Origin: Nitrospinaceae bacterium
Lineage (GTDB): Bacteria; Nitrospinota_A; UBA7883; JAJDBK01
Assembly (NCBI GenBank): GCA_029261405.1
Contig: JAJDBK010000003.1
Span: 1 to 40,099, forward strand
Reading direction: 5' to 3'
DNA length: 40,099 bases
Below are positions 33,043-40,099 of the stretch, one piece after another; position 1 is the first letter of the stretch; each line of letters opens with the position of its first letter. A model generated the notes under the pieces. That model did no database searches, was not told the DNA's origin, and worked only from the letters and a program-made list of their open reading frames with translations. The position numbers were made by a program, and so were the translations under genes.

Positions 33043-34265
33043 AGATTTTTTCGTTTGCCTTACGGAACGTCGGCAGAAACAAGAGTCGCACATTTGTTAC
33101 AGTGGCGGCCATGGCGCTTGCTGGTGGGGTGATGGTCTTCTATTCAGCCTTGCTTGCCGGTTTCTTCGATACTATGGAGCGGAACATCGTTTCCATCAGT
33201 CTGGGTGAAATCCAGATTCACGCGGATGGGTACCGGGACGATCCAGACCTTTACAAACGGATAGAGAACCCTGAACGGCTGATTTCAGAACTGAACAGAT
33301 CGGGCATGAACGCCTCGATCAGGTTGTACGGGTTCGGACTGGCGGCTGTCGAGGCCAACTCAGCGGGTGTCACGATTCGGGGGGTTGATCTTGAACGGGA
33401 GCCAACCGTGACACAGATCGCAAGCCACATGATGAAAGGGGAGTGGCTTGCAAAGGATGACCAGAAAGGTGTCGTTTTGGGAAGGTCGCTTGCCAGAACC
33501 TTAAATGCTGATATCGGTAGTGAAGTAGTGCTTTTAAGTCAGGCGACCGACGGCTCCATGGCTAACGAGCTCTACCGGGTCCGGGGAGTTTTAAAGTCAG
33601 TGGGAGGAAAAATAGACGGTTCCGGTTTGCTGATGAACGAAAGATCGTTCCGGGACTTGATGGTGATGGAAGAGGGGGCGCACGAAATTACCGTGGCGCG
33701 GAAAGATAGGGCGACGCCGTTAAAAGAGGCGGTCGAAAAAATAAAATCGGTGGCGCAAGGGTACGAAGTTATGGACTGGCGTGAATTATCACCAGTCGTT
33801 GCCAGGATTATGGATACTACCGACGCTTCCCTTTTTTTTATGCTATTCATAGCTTACGCCGCTATCGGAATGGTGACGCTCAACGCCATGTTGATGTCGG
33901 TGTTTGAGCGGATCTACGAGTTTGGCGTACTTAAAGCGTTGGGCACGCCGGGAAGACAGATTCTCGCATTAGTCTTTACCGAAGGCATGATCCTTGGCCT
34001 GATTTCGTGTGTCATCGCCATTGTGGGGGGCGCTACAGCGTCACTCTATTATCAGAGTCACGGCATCGACCTGACATCGGTGGTCGGCCATTCCATCGGC
34101 ACCGTCGGCGGTGTTGCCATCGACGCTGTGTGGTACTGCAAGGTCACGCCGGAGTCGATCTTCATACCGCCCGCAGTTCTTCTTGTTATAGTTATACTTG
34201 CAGTGATCTATCCGGGGGTAAAGGCCGCCATGATAACTCCGGTAGACGCTCTTAAGCACATATAA
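33039..34265 (+). CDS. FtsX/LolCE-type ABC transporter permease, first copy
   Basis: 408 residues: an N-terminal helix (about 16-38), a periplasmic MacB-PCD-like domain (about 40-265) and three C-terminal helices (about 270-395) in an FtsX fold; the cytoplasmic coupling segment is FERIYEFGVLKALGTPGRQI. GTG start overlapping the LolA-like gene. Such permeases extract lipoproteins or extrude substrates using an ATPase; none is encoded beside it. Likely forms a heterodimer with the next gene. Confidence 0.9.
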   Translation: MKIFSFALRNVGRNKSRTFVTVAAMALAGGVMVFYSALLAGFFDTMERNIVSISLGEIQIHADGYRDDPDLYKRIENPERLISELNRSGMNASIRLYGFGLAAVEANSAGVTIRGVDLEREPTVTQIASHMMKGEWLAKDDQKGVVLGRSLARTLNADIGSEVVLLSQATDGSMANELYRVRGVLKSVGGKIDGSGLLMNERSFRDLMVMEEGAHEITVARKDRATPLKEAVEKIKSVAQGYEVMDWRELSPVVARIMDTTDASLFFMLFIAYAAIGMVTLNAMLMSVFERIYEFGVLKALGTPGRQILALVFTEGMILGLISCVIAIVGGATASLYYQSHGIDLTSVVGHSIGTVGGVAIDAVWYCKVTPESIFIPPAVLLVIVILAVIYPGVKAAMITPVDALKHI

Positions 34266-34268
34266 ATT

Positions 34269-35510
34269 ATGAGCTTACTTCTCAGAATGGCGCTTCGCAC
34301 GATGTTGCGACGAAAGCGCAGAACCCTTATCACCGGATCAACGGTAGCGTTCGGCGTTTTTCTGTCGGTTACATTTACAGCTTCCGGCGACTACTCCTAC
34401 ACAAACATGATCGATACCAGCGCAAAGATGGGGTTCGGTCATGTAACGGTTCAGGCGTTGGGACAGAACGAACGACCTTCCGTAACAAAAAGACTTTCCG
34501 GTGTATCGGAAATCGGGAAATCGCTCGATAACGTCGATGGTGTCAGCCGGTCTACTGTCAGGATTTTTGGACAGGCGATGTTCGCAAGCGCGTCCAAAAG
34601 CGTTGGCGGAGTCTTTATAGGTATTGACCCGGCAAGCGAAGATCCCGCCGATAACATATTCGTTAACTCGATCAAGGAGGGAAAAATATTCGACTCCACC
34701 ACGGGCAAGAAGATAATAATCGGCTCCAAAATGGCCGAAAAACTGAACCTCAGGATCGGCAAACGGATGGTCTGGACCTCCACCAACGCTGAAGGTGAGA
34801 TTGTAAGCCAGATCGCAAAAGTATCCGCAATATTTTCCACAGGTGTGAACGATGTCGATTCGGCTTTTGCCCTTCTGCCGATAGACCGGGTACGCAAGAC
34901 AATCGACTACGGCCCGGATGAAGCCACTATGGTTTCGGTCATGCTCGATGACCAGCGCTACTCCGATGTTATGGCAAGGCGGATTGAAACGGTGGTGGGT
35001 GAGAAGGACCGGGAGGTTCTGACATGGCGTACAACCCAGGCGGATATGTCGGGAATGATAACTGTTGATCGGGCAAGCAACTATCTTTTCCAGTTCCTTG
35101 TCGGGCTGGTCATAGCCGCAGGTATCCTCAACACCATTATGATGAGTGTGTTGGAACGGAAACACGAGTTCGGTGTCCTGCTGGCTGTCGGAATGTCGCC
35201 TCTACGGCTCTTCGGAATGGTCCTGATGGAGTCTGTCGCTCTGGGGGTTGTTGGTTTGATTCTTGGCATTATCGTTACGGCGCCCTGGTATCACTACATG
35301 TATTACACCGGCCTTGATTTAACCTCCATGATGGAAGAAGGCTCCGATATCGGAGGAGTTCTGGTCGATCCGGTTATGAAATTTCGTCTCTATAAAGAGA
35401 GCGCGCTTGCTATTCTCGCCGGAGTATTTTCGCTCACCGTGGCCGCTGGTCTCTACCCGGCTATAAAAGCGGGACGTATTCCGCCGGTAGATAGTCTCAA
35501 GGCGGGTTAA
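34269..35510 (+). CDS. FtsX/LolCE-type ABC transporter permease, second copy
   Basis: 413 residues with the same layout as its neighbour: N-terminal helix after a very basic start (RTMLRRKRRTL), a periplasmic domain (about 45-275) and three C-terminal helices with the coupling segment LERKHEFGVLLAVGMSPLRL. It starts three bases after the first permease with no evident ribosome-binding site, suggesting coupling. Sequence divergence between the two implies an obligate heterodimer. The LolD-like ATPase must lie elsewhere. Confidence 0.9.
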   Translation: MSLLLRMALRTMLRRKRRTLITGSTVAFGVFLSVTFTASGDYSYTNMIDTSAKMGFGHVTVQALGQNERPSVTKRLSGVSEIGKSLDNVDGVSRSTVRIFGQAMFASASKSVGGVFIGIDPASEDPADNIFVNSIKEGKIFDSTTGKKIIIGSKMAEKLNLRIGKRMVWTSTNAEGEIVSQIAKVSAIFSTGVNDVDSAFALLPIDRVRKTIDYGPDEATMVSVMLDDQRYSDVMARRIETVVGEKDREVLTWRTTQADMSGMITVDRASNYLFQFLVGLVIAAGILNTIMMSVLERKHEFGVLLAVGMSPLRLFGMVLMESVALGVVGLILGIIVTAPWYHYMYYTGLDLTSMMEEGSDIGGVLVDPVMKFRLYKESALAILAGVFSLTVAAGLYPAIKAGRIPPVDSLKAG

Positions 35511-35744
35511 ATGCTCGATTTCATACTAAACTTTTTTGCAGGAACAATTATTTCGCTGGTCATATTCCTGATTGCCACCTGTGCCGAAGGGATCAGGAGT
35601 TTTTCCGCCCCCTTCTTTCTCATCTTTGTCGGGCTGTTTTGCGGAATCCTCTCCATCTGGTTTGGTTATTTGGGGAGTGTGGGTGTCCTTGTTTTGTATA
35701 TGATCGCCAGTGTGGTGGAAGTTGTGGAGATGAGAAAATTTTAG
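35511..35744 (+). CDS. 77-residue membrane protein of unknown function
   Basis: Its ATG immediately follows the stop of the second permease. Two hydrophobic helices (about 8-25 and 33-70, the latter possibly two) and a charged C-terminus. Not recognised. Probably co-transcribed with the permeases. Confidence 0.6.
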   Translation: MLDFILNFFAGTIISLVIFLIATCAEGIRSFSAPFFLIFVGLFCGILSIWFGYLGSVGVLVLYMIASVVEVVEMRKF

Positions 35745-35775
35745 AGATGATTACCGCTTTAACCTGGAGTGGCGT

Positions 35776-36099
35776 GTGACCTGGTTTTATCTCCTGATGG
35801 CCATACTCTTCGAGGTGTGTGGCACGACTGCCATGAAGTTATCTGACGGCTTTGAGAGAATGTGGTCCTCAGTGGCGGTCTTTGTTTTTTATGGCCTTAG
35901 CCTTACAGCGCTCACCTTCGCAATAAAAAAAATCGATATCTCAATCGCCTATGCCATCTGGTCGGGACTCGGTACCGCCCTGATCGCAGTTATAGGGATT
36001 TACTGGTTCAGGGAACCTGTGACCGCCATAAAGATAGGCTCGATAGCCTTGATAATCGCAGGAGTTGTGGGCCTTAACCTGATCGAAGCGAGGAACTGA
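35776..36099 (+). CDS. Small multidrug resistance (SMR/EmrE-like) transporter
   Basis: 107 residues, four helices. The proton/substrate Glu13 sits in AILFEVCGTTAMKLSDGF, followed by IAYAIWSGLGTALIAV, both typical of EmrE/Qac-type rather than guanidinium (Gdx) members. It would export cationic compounds as an antiparallel dimer in exchange for protons. GTG start with GGAG nine bases upstream. It ends just before a large hairpin. Confidence 0.92.
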   Translation: MTWFYLLMAILFEVCGTTAMKLSDGFERMWSSVAVFVFYGLSLTALTFAIKKIDISIAYAIWSGLGTALIAVIGIYWFREPVTAIKIGSIALIIAGVVGLNLIEARN

Positions 36100-36107
36100 A
36101 ACTAGCT

Positions 36108-36159
36108 CCCGTTGCGCGCCATTCATCAATTAATCTACTGATGAGTGGCGCGCAACGGG
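36108..36159. repeat. Large hairpin between convergent genes
   Basis: Arms of 14 perfect base pairs, CCCGTTGCGCGCCA (36108-36121) and TGGCGCGCAACGGG (36146-36159), extended after one mismatch by TCATCA/TGATGA. It has no T-run on either strand. Lying between the converging SMR gene and the 43-residue membrane protein gene, it may stop both transcripts or be a REP-like element. Confidence 0.8.
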
Positions 36160-36164
36160 CAGAC

Positions 36165-36296
36165 TTACCTTATGAAGACATAATAAAGAATCGGCGCCGC
36201 GAATAGCGCTATAGCAAAAGCTGTTCCGACCATTTCTACCCACTCGTCATGTAGAAGACACAATTCCCCATTACATATCGTCGCCTGGTTTTTCAT
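36165..36296 (-). CDS. 43-residue single-helix membrane protein
   Basis: ATG preceded by GGAG at a good distance. A polar N-terminus with two Cys (ICNGELC) and then EWVEMVGTAFAIALFAAP-type helix (about 23-42), ending FIR. It has its own promoter and operator-like palindrome upstream. Not recognised; in size and layout it resembles small regulatory or accessory membrane proteins such as those of terminal oxidases and transporters. Confidence 0.65.
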   Translation of the reverse strand: MKNQATICNGELCLLHDEWVEMVGTAFAIALFAAPILYYVFIR

Positions 36297-36369
36297 CACT
36301 TTCTCCTTACTTTCTTTGAACCCACCCTGATCGTTTGCCTGGTCAGGACGGGTTTTGTGTTCATGCTTA

Positions 36370-36403
36370 GACTTAATCTAAGTCCATGGTTGGCATTTGT
36401 CAA
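36370..36403 (-). promoter_or_regulatory. Promoter with overlapping palindromic operator
   Basis: Minus strand: TTGACA (36398-36403), 17-base spacer, TAGATT (36375-36380). A 15-bp dyad GACTTA-ATC-TAAGTC (36370-36384) covers the -10, and a second offset dyad, CTTAGA/TCTAAG, overlaps it. This is the arrangement expected of a repressed promoter. It would start about 70 bases before the 43-residue protein. Confidence 0.65.
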
Positions 36404-36531
36404 GGCGCCTGAAGTGGCAAAAAAGAATTAAATGAGAAAAAAATGGCGCCATTATATAAAAAACGGAACCTAACTAACCCGACCACCACATAATACCGCT
36501 CTCTGGCTGGCGGATTTTAAAAAAGCCAGTC

Positions 36532-36564
36532 GAAAAACCGTTACAGCTCAATCTCGGCTGTAAC
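36532..36564 (-). terminator. Terminator of the DUF499 transcript
   Basis: Minus-strand hairpin GTTACAGC (36557-36564) and GCTGTAAC (36540-36547), loop of nine bases, then GG and five T. The stop codon of the preceding small ORF falls in the loop. Confidence 0.75.
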
Positions 36565-36736
36565 GATATTCCTTCCCCGTTCTGTTATATAGTTGTGTGA
36601 GCTTGTCAGTTATGGAGAGAAATTCTATGTAAGTTTCCACACCCAGGAAACCTTTACGGAGAAGATATGAGGTGTTCAGGATGAGCGTATAGACAACCCG
36701 GTTCCAGCGCCCCTCGGCCAAATTATTCCTTTGCAA
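36548..36736 (-). CDS. Small ORF downstream of DUF499, possibly a four-helix-bundle protein remnant
   Basis: Up to 62 residues from a TTG that overlaps the end of the DUF499 gene; no ribosome-binding site. It reads NNLAEGRWNRV, then a helical segment RKGFLGVETYIEFLSITDKL. This recalls the NIAEG motif and the C-terminal helices of the S23/avd-like four-helix-bundle family, but most of the domain would be missing. The stop is inside a terminator loop. Remnant or chance ORF; weakly supported. Confidence 0.3.
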   Translation of the reverse strand: MQRNNLAEGRWNRVVYTLILNTSYLLRKGFLGVETYIEFLSITDKLTQLYNRTGKEYRYSRD

Positions 36737-39700
36737 ACCCGTGTGATCTGAATTTTAGTGTGTCGCAGTTTTCCGATACTACCCGTTGTGTATCGTCGGG
36801 AATGCCATCTGGAACGGTGGCGTGTATTTCCAGAGCTATTTTGACGTTGGCCCCTCTCAGGCTACTGAGGTGTTGCAGGACCTCTTCAGCGATTTGCCCC
36901 GCGTTTCGTCCCAATCGATCTGGATCGAGTTCAACCGAACCAAAAAAGGAGGTGGTTAGCCTCGATTCTCCGTCACCTGATTCAGGCTCGCCAGTTCCAC
37001 CCGAATCTCCTCCAGTGTCCGGACTCGGTGTCTCACCACATGTTTCCACTGGTATCTCTCTCTCAACTTGTTCCTGGGCGACATCTGGTTTCACCACCAC
37101 ACTCACTGAGTCGATTACTGCAGAACCTCCTCCAGTCAGAATCAAACCCTCATATCTTCCAGACTCTTCGTTATACCGACCGGCATATGCGAAATGATCG
37201 CAGATAGTTTGATGTATCCCTGCCTGAATAGTATTGAGTAAAACGTCACTATTCACAAGTCTCGGCATATACAGATATGATGCGCAATATTCCCACAGCT
37301 TTTTCGTATTCAGATGGTTCTCATTTTTCCATAGGTACCGATCCAGTGACATTTTCAATCGTGCGGGGCCAAGTATTGTCATCAAGGATTCATCGTTCTT
37401 CAGTTTCTTTGAAACGCGGACAGCAAGCGCGTCCTGACCTGATACCTTGGTTTCGTTCCACTCTATAGCTCCCTGCGGGTCTGGCTGATCCGGGGCAAGA
37501 CACCAGCGCCATGTCTCCTGTATACGGGCTGTGATTGCGTCTTCGGCCTGGGTCTTTTTTGCTTTTGCCTGTTTCGTAAGGGACTCTGTAAGATCAAGCG
37601 TCTCTCTGTCGTTCAATATCGAATCCCACGCCATAAACTGCCGAACAGCAGTTTCGAGAACTCCGAGATTCTTCGCATCCGGCGCGAGGAACACAAGCAT
37701 GTTCCTGAAAATCCGGGGTGATGACCCTCGATTGGCGAGGATATCTTCCACACGTTTTCGCGCGGAGCTTTCGGCGGTCCCGCGTACATGAACATGCTCA
37801 GGCCCCAGAACTACCAACCGCGCTTCCATTTCATCAGGAACATCCGCAGCGCCGTCCGGCGCGACATGGACTCCGGCGAAATCTCCACGACTCCGGTCTT
37901 TTTTGAGTTGTTCGGTGAGTTTTGCATATACATCAGCCCGGTCGATTTGTGTCGCCCTGTCTGCGGCCACCTGCGTCACGTTGGCTTTAATTGAATACCA
38001 GTACCGCCCTGAATCTGCGTAGAGAAATGTGGCGCGATCAGAAAGCCTTCTTAACGCGTCACCGAATATGCCAATCGGCTCACCTGGCTGAATACAACCG
38101 AGCCGTACGCTTCGGTCATCCAGTCCGGCGTTACTCTCTTCTGATGTGGGCGCCGACCCCATATAGATGGTTCGGGCCACACGACGGGTCGCGGAGAGTC
38201 TTCCAAGGTTTGGCGTTTCCCTGTCAATGGCTATGGGGATTGCGCCATCGCCATCGACATCGCTATTGATGATGGAGTCCCACTGCGGCGACATGTAGCG
38301 CGTCAACTCCGGCTGGACAGCCGTTGCCCCCACCGGGACGCTGGCGGGCATAATCAGCAACGAAGTATCGCCCGACTCCCACAGGGAGTGGATCACCGCC
38401 GCCATGAGACGCAGAACGCCTCTGGTTCGCTGGAACTTGTCGAGGCTCCCCCACTCGTTATAGAGACGATTGAACAATTCCGGATGGATCGGGAATGCGC
38501 TTTCCATCTGAACGCGATATTCTCTTTCGCCACATCCATGGGGGAACTCGGCGCTATTTGACTGATACATTTTGCTGAATGCGACCAGAACAGCGTCCCG
38601 TTCGGCGAAGTGTTGCGCCTCGGTAATCGGCTCGAACAACCGTCGCCGCACTATTTCGAATCCTTCCTGTGCCGATGCCGGACGCCAGGACGATTCCACG
38701 CGGCTGAATGTGTTCTTTAACCGGTCGAGCGCGTGCCTTCCCCCTTCTCCCCCTATCTCGATATCGGAGGCGGGCAGACTTGCGACAACCAGAGCGTTTC
38801 TGGTCGCTTTGGCGGCCTCAGTCAGGCTCTGGGCGAATGTCATGTTTGCGTCGAACGAACCGCCCGGCAAACCATCCGTTAAGTACATCTGGCGCACATA
38901 CGCCACCCACTCATCTATCAGTACCAGACAAGGGCTGTAGCGTGTAAGGAGATTCGTCAGAATATCCGATCCAGGACTGGTACCGCTTTTATCAGAATCG
39001 GCCACCATCGAATATCCTTCTTTGCCGCCCAACTGCCATGCCAACTCTCCCCAGAGGGTATGGATGACGACACCATCATTTTTGGCCCGGGTCTGACCTG
39101 CGGCGATGGCGGTTCCGACCAGAACTGCGCGGTTGACTTTTGGCAGGTCGCCAAGCTTGAGTTGTGCGATCATCTCATCGACTCCGGTCAGGTCTTGCGC
39201 TGATCCTTCGCCGAAAAGATGATAGAGGGCCAGCATGGAGTGCGTTTTACCACCGCCGAAGTTTGTCTGCAACTCGACCACCGGGTCTCCACCTTTACCG
39301 GTGATGCGGAGCATGGCTCTTTCCAGCAGGTGCGACAACCCTTCTGTAAGGTATGTTCGCCGGAAAAACTCGATAGGGTCACTGTACTCCGATTCCCCTT
39401 CACCCCGATGAACCTGCGCGAGATCGGCGGCGAACTCCGCTTGCTGATACTGGCCGGAGGCTACGTCTCTGTGTGGAGTTACGACATCGCGCCACGCCTT
39501 GAGACCGGCAGAAGGGGCACCCTCTACCGGCGTGGTTTTACGGGTGATCGTCCGCGCCTGTTCGGAATAGATGGTGCGATGCAACTCCCGGTAGATTTTA
39601 TCCACCGCATCGGCCTGTTCAGTTGCCGAGACCGATATCAGCAGGCGTTTGGTTGTGTCGAGGGCTCGTAATGTATCATCTGACGAGAACGCATGATCGT

Positions 39701-39800
39701 GCGCCCAAGCGTTTCGTGTATCGGCAAGTTCTCCAACAAGCGACCTGTCAGTGCGGCCCAGAACATCCTTGAATACCGACATCCAGTTATCTGACATCAC
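36723..39800 (-). pseudogene. DUF499 ATPase with Swt1-type HEPN domain, N-terminus deleted
   Basis: 1025 residues remain open. Residues 1-55 are the second half of a Swt1-family HEPN domain with the RxxxxH motif (Arg29-NAWA-His34). Then comes a DUF499 P-loop ATPase: Walker A FGGGKTHS (181-188) and Walker B LVLIDEW (292-298). An acidic, Gly/Pro-rich linker (about 940-970) leads to a final small domain. These ATPases occur in defence islands with DUF1156 methyltransferases and DUF3780 proteins. In this frame the upstream codons read TAALLKV just before MSDNWMSVF, matching the interior of the HEPN domain, but an in-frame stop lies beyond and a different gene's start is abutted. About 50-65 N-terminal residues are therefore gone. 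It could still be translated from GTG/ATG at 39800/39797 after the 17-codon ORF upstream. Called a pseudogene because of the truncation; the ATPase part looks intact. Confidence 0.78.
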
Positions 39801-39802
39801 TT

Positions 39803-39856
39803 TCAGCAGGGCGGCGGTAACGCCACCTCGATCAGCTTCTTCTTGTATTCAGTCAT
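39803..39856 (-). pseudogene. Start of a DUF1156 methyltransferase gene, truncated after 14 codons
   Basis: The ORF reads MTEYKKKLIEVALP and then runs out of frame to a stop three residues later. MTEYKK-LIEVALP is the characteristic opening of DUF1156 (anti-phage-associated DNA methyltransferase-like) proteins, which continue L-AIN-ASAREKSIRHGHP; that continuation is absent. The remaining sequence is joined directly to the middle of the DUF499 HEPN domain. The stop lies two bases before the DUF499 GTG, so re-initiation is possible. Confidence 0.7.
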
Positions 39857-39881
39857 CCAGCTATCATCTTTTGACCAGTCC

Positions 39882-40099
39882 TGTAAATAGTGGACACTTT
39901 CGTTTCATGCTACCGCCTGTGTTTCATCGTATTTTTTAGCAAATACGGCAGGAGGCAAATAGCCAAGACGAGAGTGGCGTCTTTGGCGATTATAGAATAT
40001 TTCGATATACTCCCGGACTGAGGCACAAGCCTCGGAGCGGGTAGCGTAACGCCTGTGATGTACAAGCTCGTTCTTCAGACTTCCCCAGAAACTTTCTAT
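39882..40099 (-). mobile_element. IS3-family insertion sequence, one end, cut by the window
   Basis: The terminus TGTAAATAGTGGACACTTTC (39882-39901) is of IS3-family type. The transposase reading frame runs toward this end. The other end is outside the window. It lies 25 bases from the DUF1156 start scar, on the upstream side of the DUF499 locus. Confidence 0.8.
39905..40099 (-). CDS. IS3-family transposase OrfB, C-terminal part
   Basis: 64 residues are visible, beginning at the catalytic Glu region: ESFWGSLKNELVHHRRYAT, then EYIEIFYNRQRRHSRLGYLPP, which is the classic IS3 DDE integrase C-terminus. The stop is TGA at 39905-39907. The N-terminal catalytic Asp residues lie beyond the window, so completeness is unknown. 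Confidence 0.93.
   Translation of the reverse strand: MESFWGSLKNELVHHRRYATRSEACASVREYIEIFYNRQRRHSRLGYLPPAVFAKKYDETQAVA

Noticed and set aside
39795-39800. GTG/ATG at 39800/39797 as the native DUF499 start
   Set aside because: The codons just upstream continue the HEPN domain in frame, and the HEPN domain lacks its first half when started here, so this is a post-deletion start at best.
1-40099. tRNA or rRNA genes
   Set aside because: I looked for T-arm-like GGTTCGAATCC sequences with acceptor pairing on both strands and found none outside coding regions.

Overview
The window looks like a chromosomal segment (about 50% G+C) of a Gram-negative, facultatively denitrifying bacterium. The evidence is a periplasmic cytochrome cd1 nitrite reductase with heme d1 maturation genes, a noncanonical heme-copper NO reductase candidate, an aa3-type oxygen reductase, LolA/LolCE-like envelope genes and an MJ0042-type zinc-ribbon protein. 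The style resembles deltaproteobacteria-like or Nitrospinota/SAR324-like genomes, but the sequence alone does not fix the phylum.

Layout. 1-5.1 kb: the tail of a degenerate receiver domain, then leftward gatB-rsgA and a large zinc-ribbon/membrane protein with about ten repeated DIDALL-type peptides. 5.3-6.0 kb: a lytic transglycosylase. 6.3-12.0 kb: a leftward nitrite reduction block, nirS - terminator - nirN - nirJ - nirF. 12.4-13.3 kb: two small exported proteins of unknown function. 13.5-16.7 kb: a sigma-54-like promoter with upstream paired direct repeats, driving a four-gene heme-copper enzyme: a membrane protein with one heme c motif, a CuA subunit II, a catalytic subunit whose crosslinking Tyr is Gln, and a 41-residue IIa-like subunit. 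A strong terminator ends it. 17.0-20.0 kb: SCO, then a cytochrome b / 2[4Fe-4S] / MvhD fusion, then an anchored unknown protein; a heme O synthase faces them. 21.0-24.5 kb: a small membrane protein, ridA, yicC, gmk, a second SCO and a CtaM-like protein. 24.5-26.2 kb: an AT-rich AlbA_2-domain gene and a long structured noncoding stretch that look inserted. 26.2-32.2 kb: an oxygen reductase operon, coxIII-SCO-coxII-coxI-ctaA-ctaB-small membrane protein. 32.3-36.1 kb: a LolA-like protein, two FtsX-type permeases without an ATPase, a small membrane protein and an SMR transporter. 36.1-40.1 kb: a 43-residue membrane protein, then a damaged defence-type locus (DUF499 ATPase) joined to a scrap of a DUF1156 methyltransferase gene and bounded by an IS3-family element.

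How it fits together. NirS makes NO from nitrite, with NirN/J/F maturing its heme d1. The 13.7-16.6 kb enzyme is the most plausible NO sink, and its CuA site implies a soluble cytochrome c or cupredoxin donor. The SCO proteins and two heme O synthases would serve CuA and heme assembly for this enzyme and for the A-type oxidase. The cytochrome b/ferredoxin/MvhD fusion next door is the least conventional component: a Rieske-less quinone-reactive cytochrome b tied to soluble iron-sulfur electron transfer. The best candidate for an undescribed system is the 13.5-20.0 kb block as one NO-respiration module. The clearest evolutionary event is the deletion scar that fused a DUF1156 gene start to a beheaded DUF499 gene.
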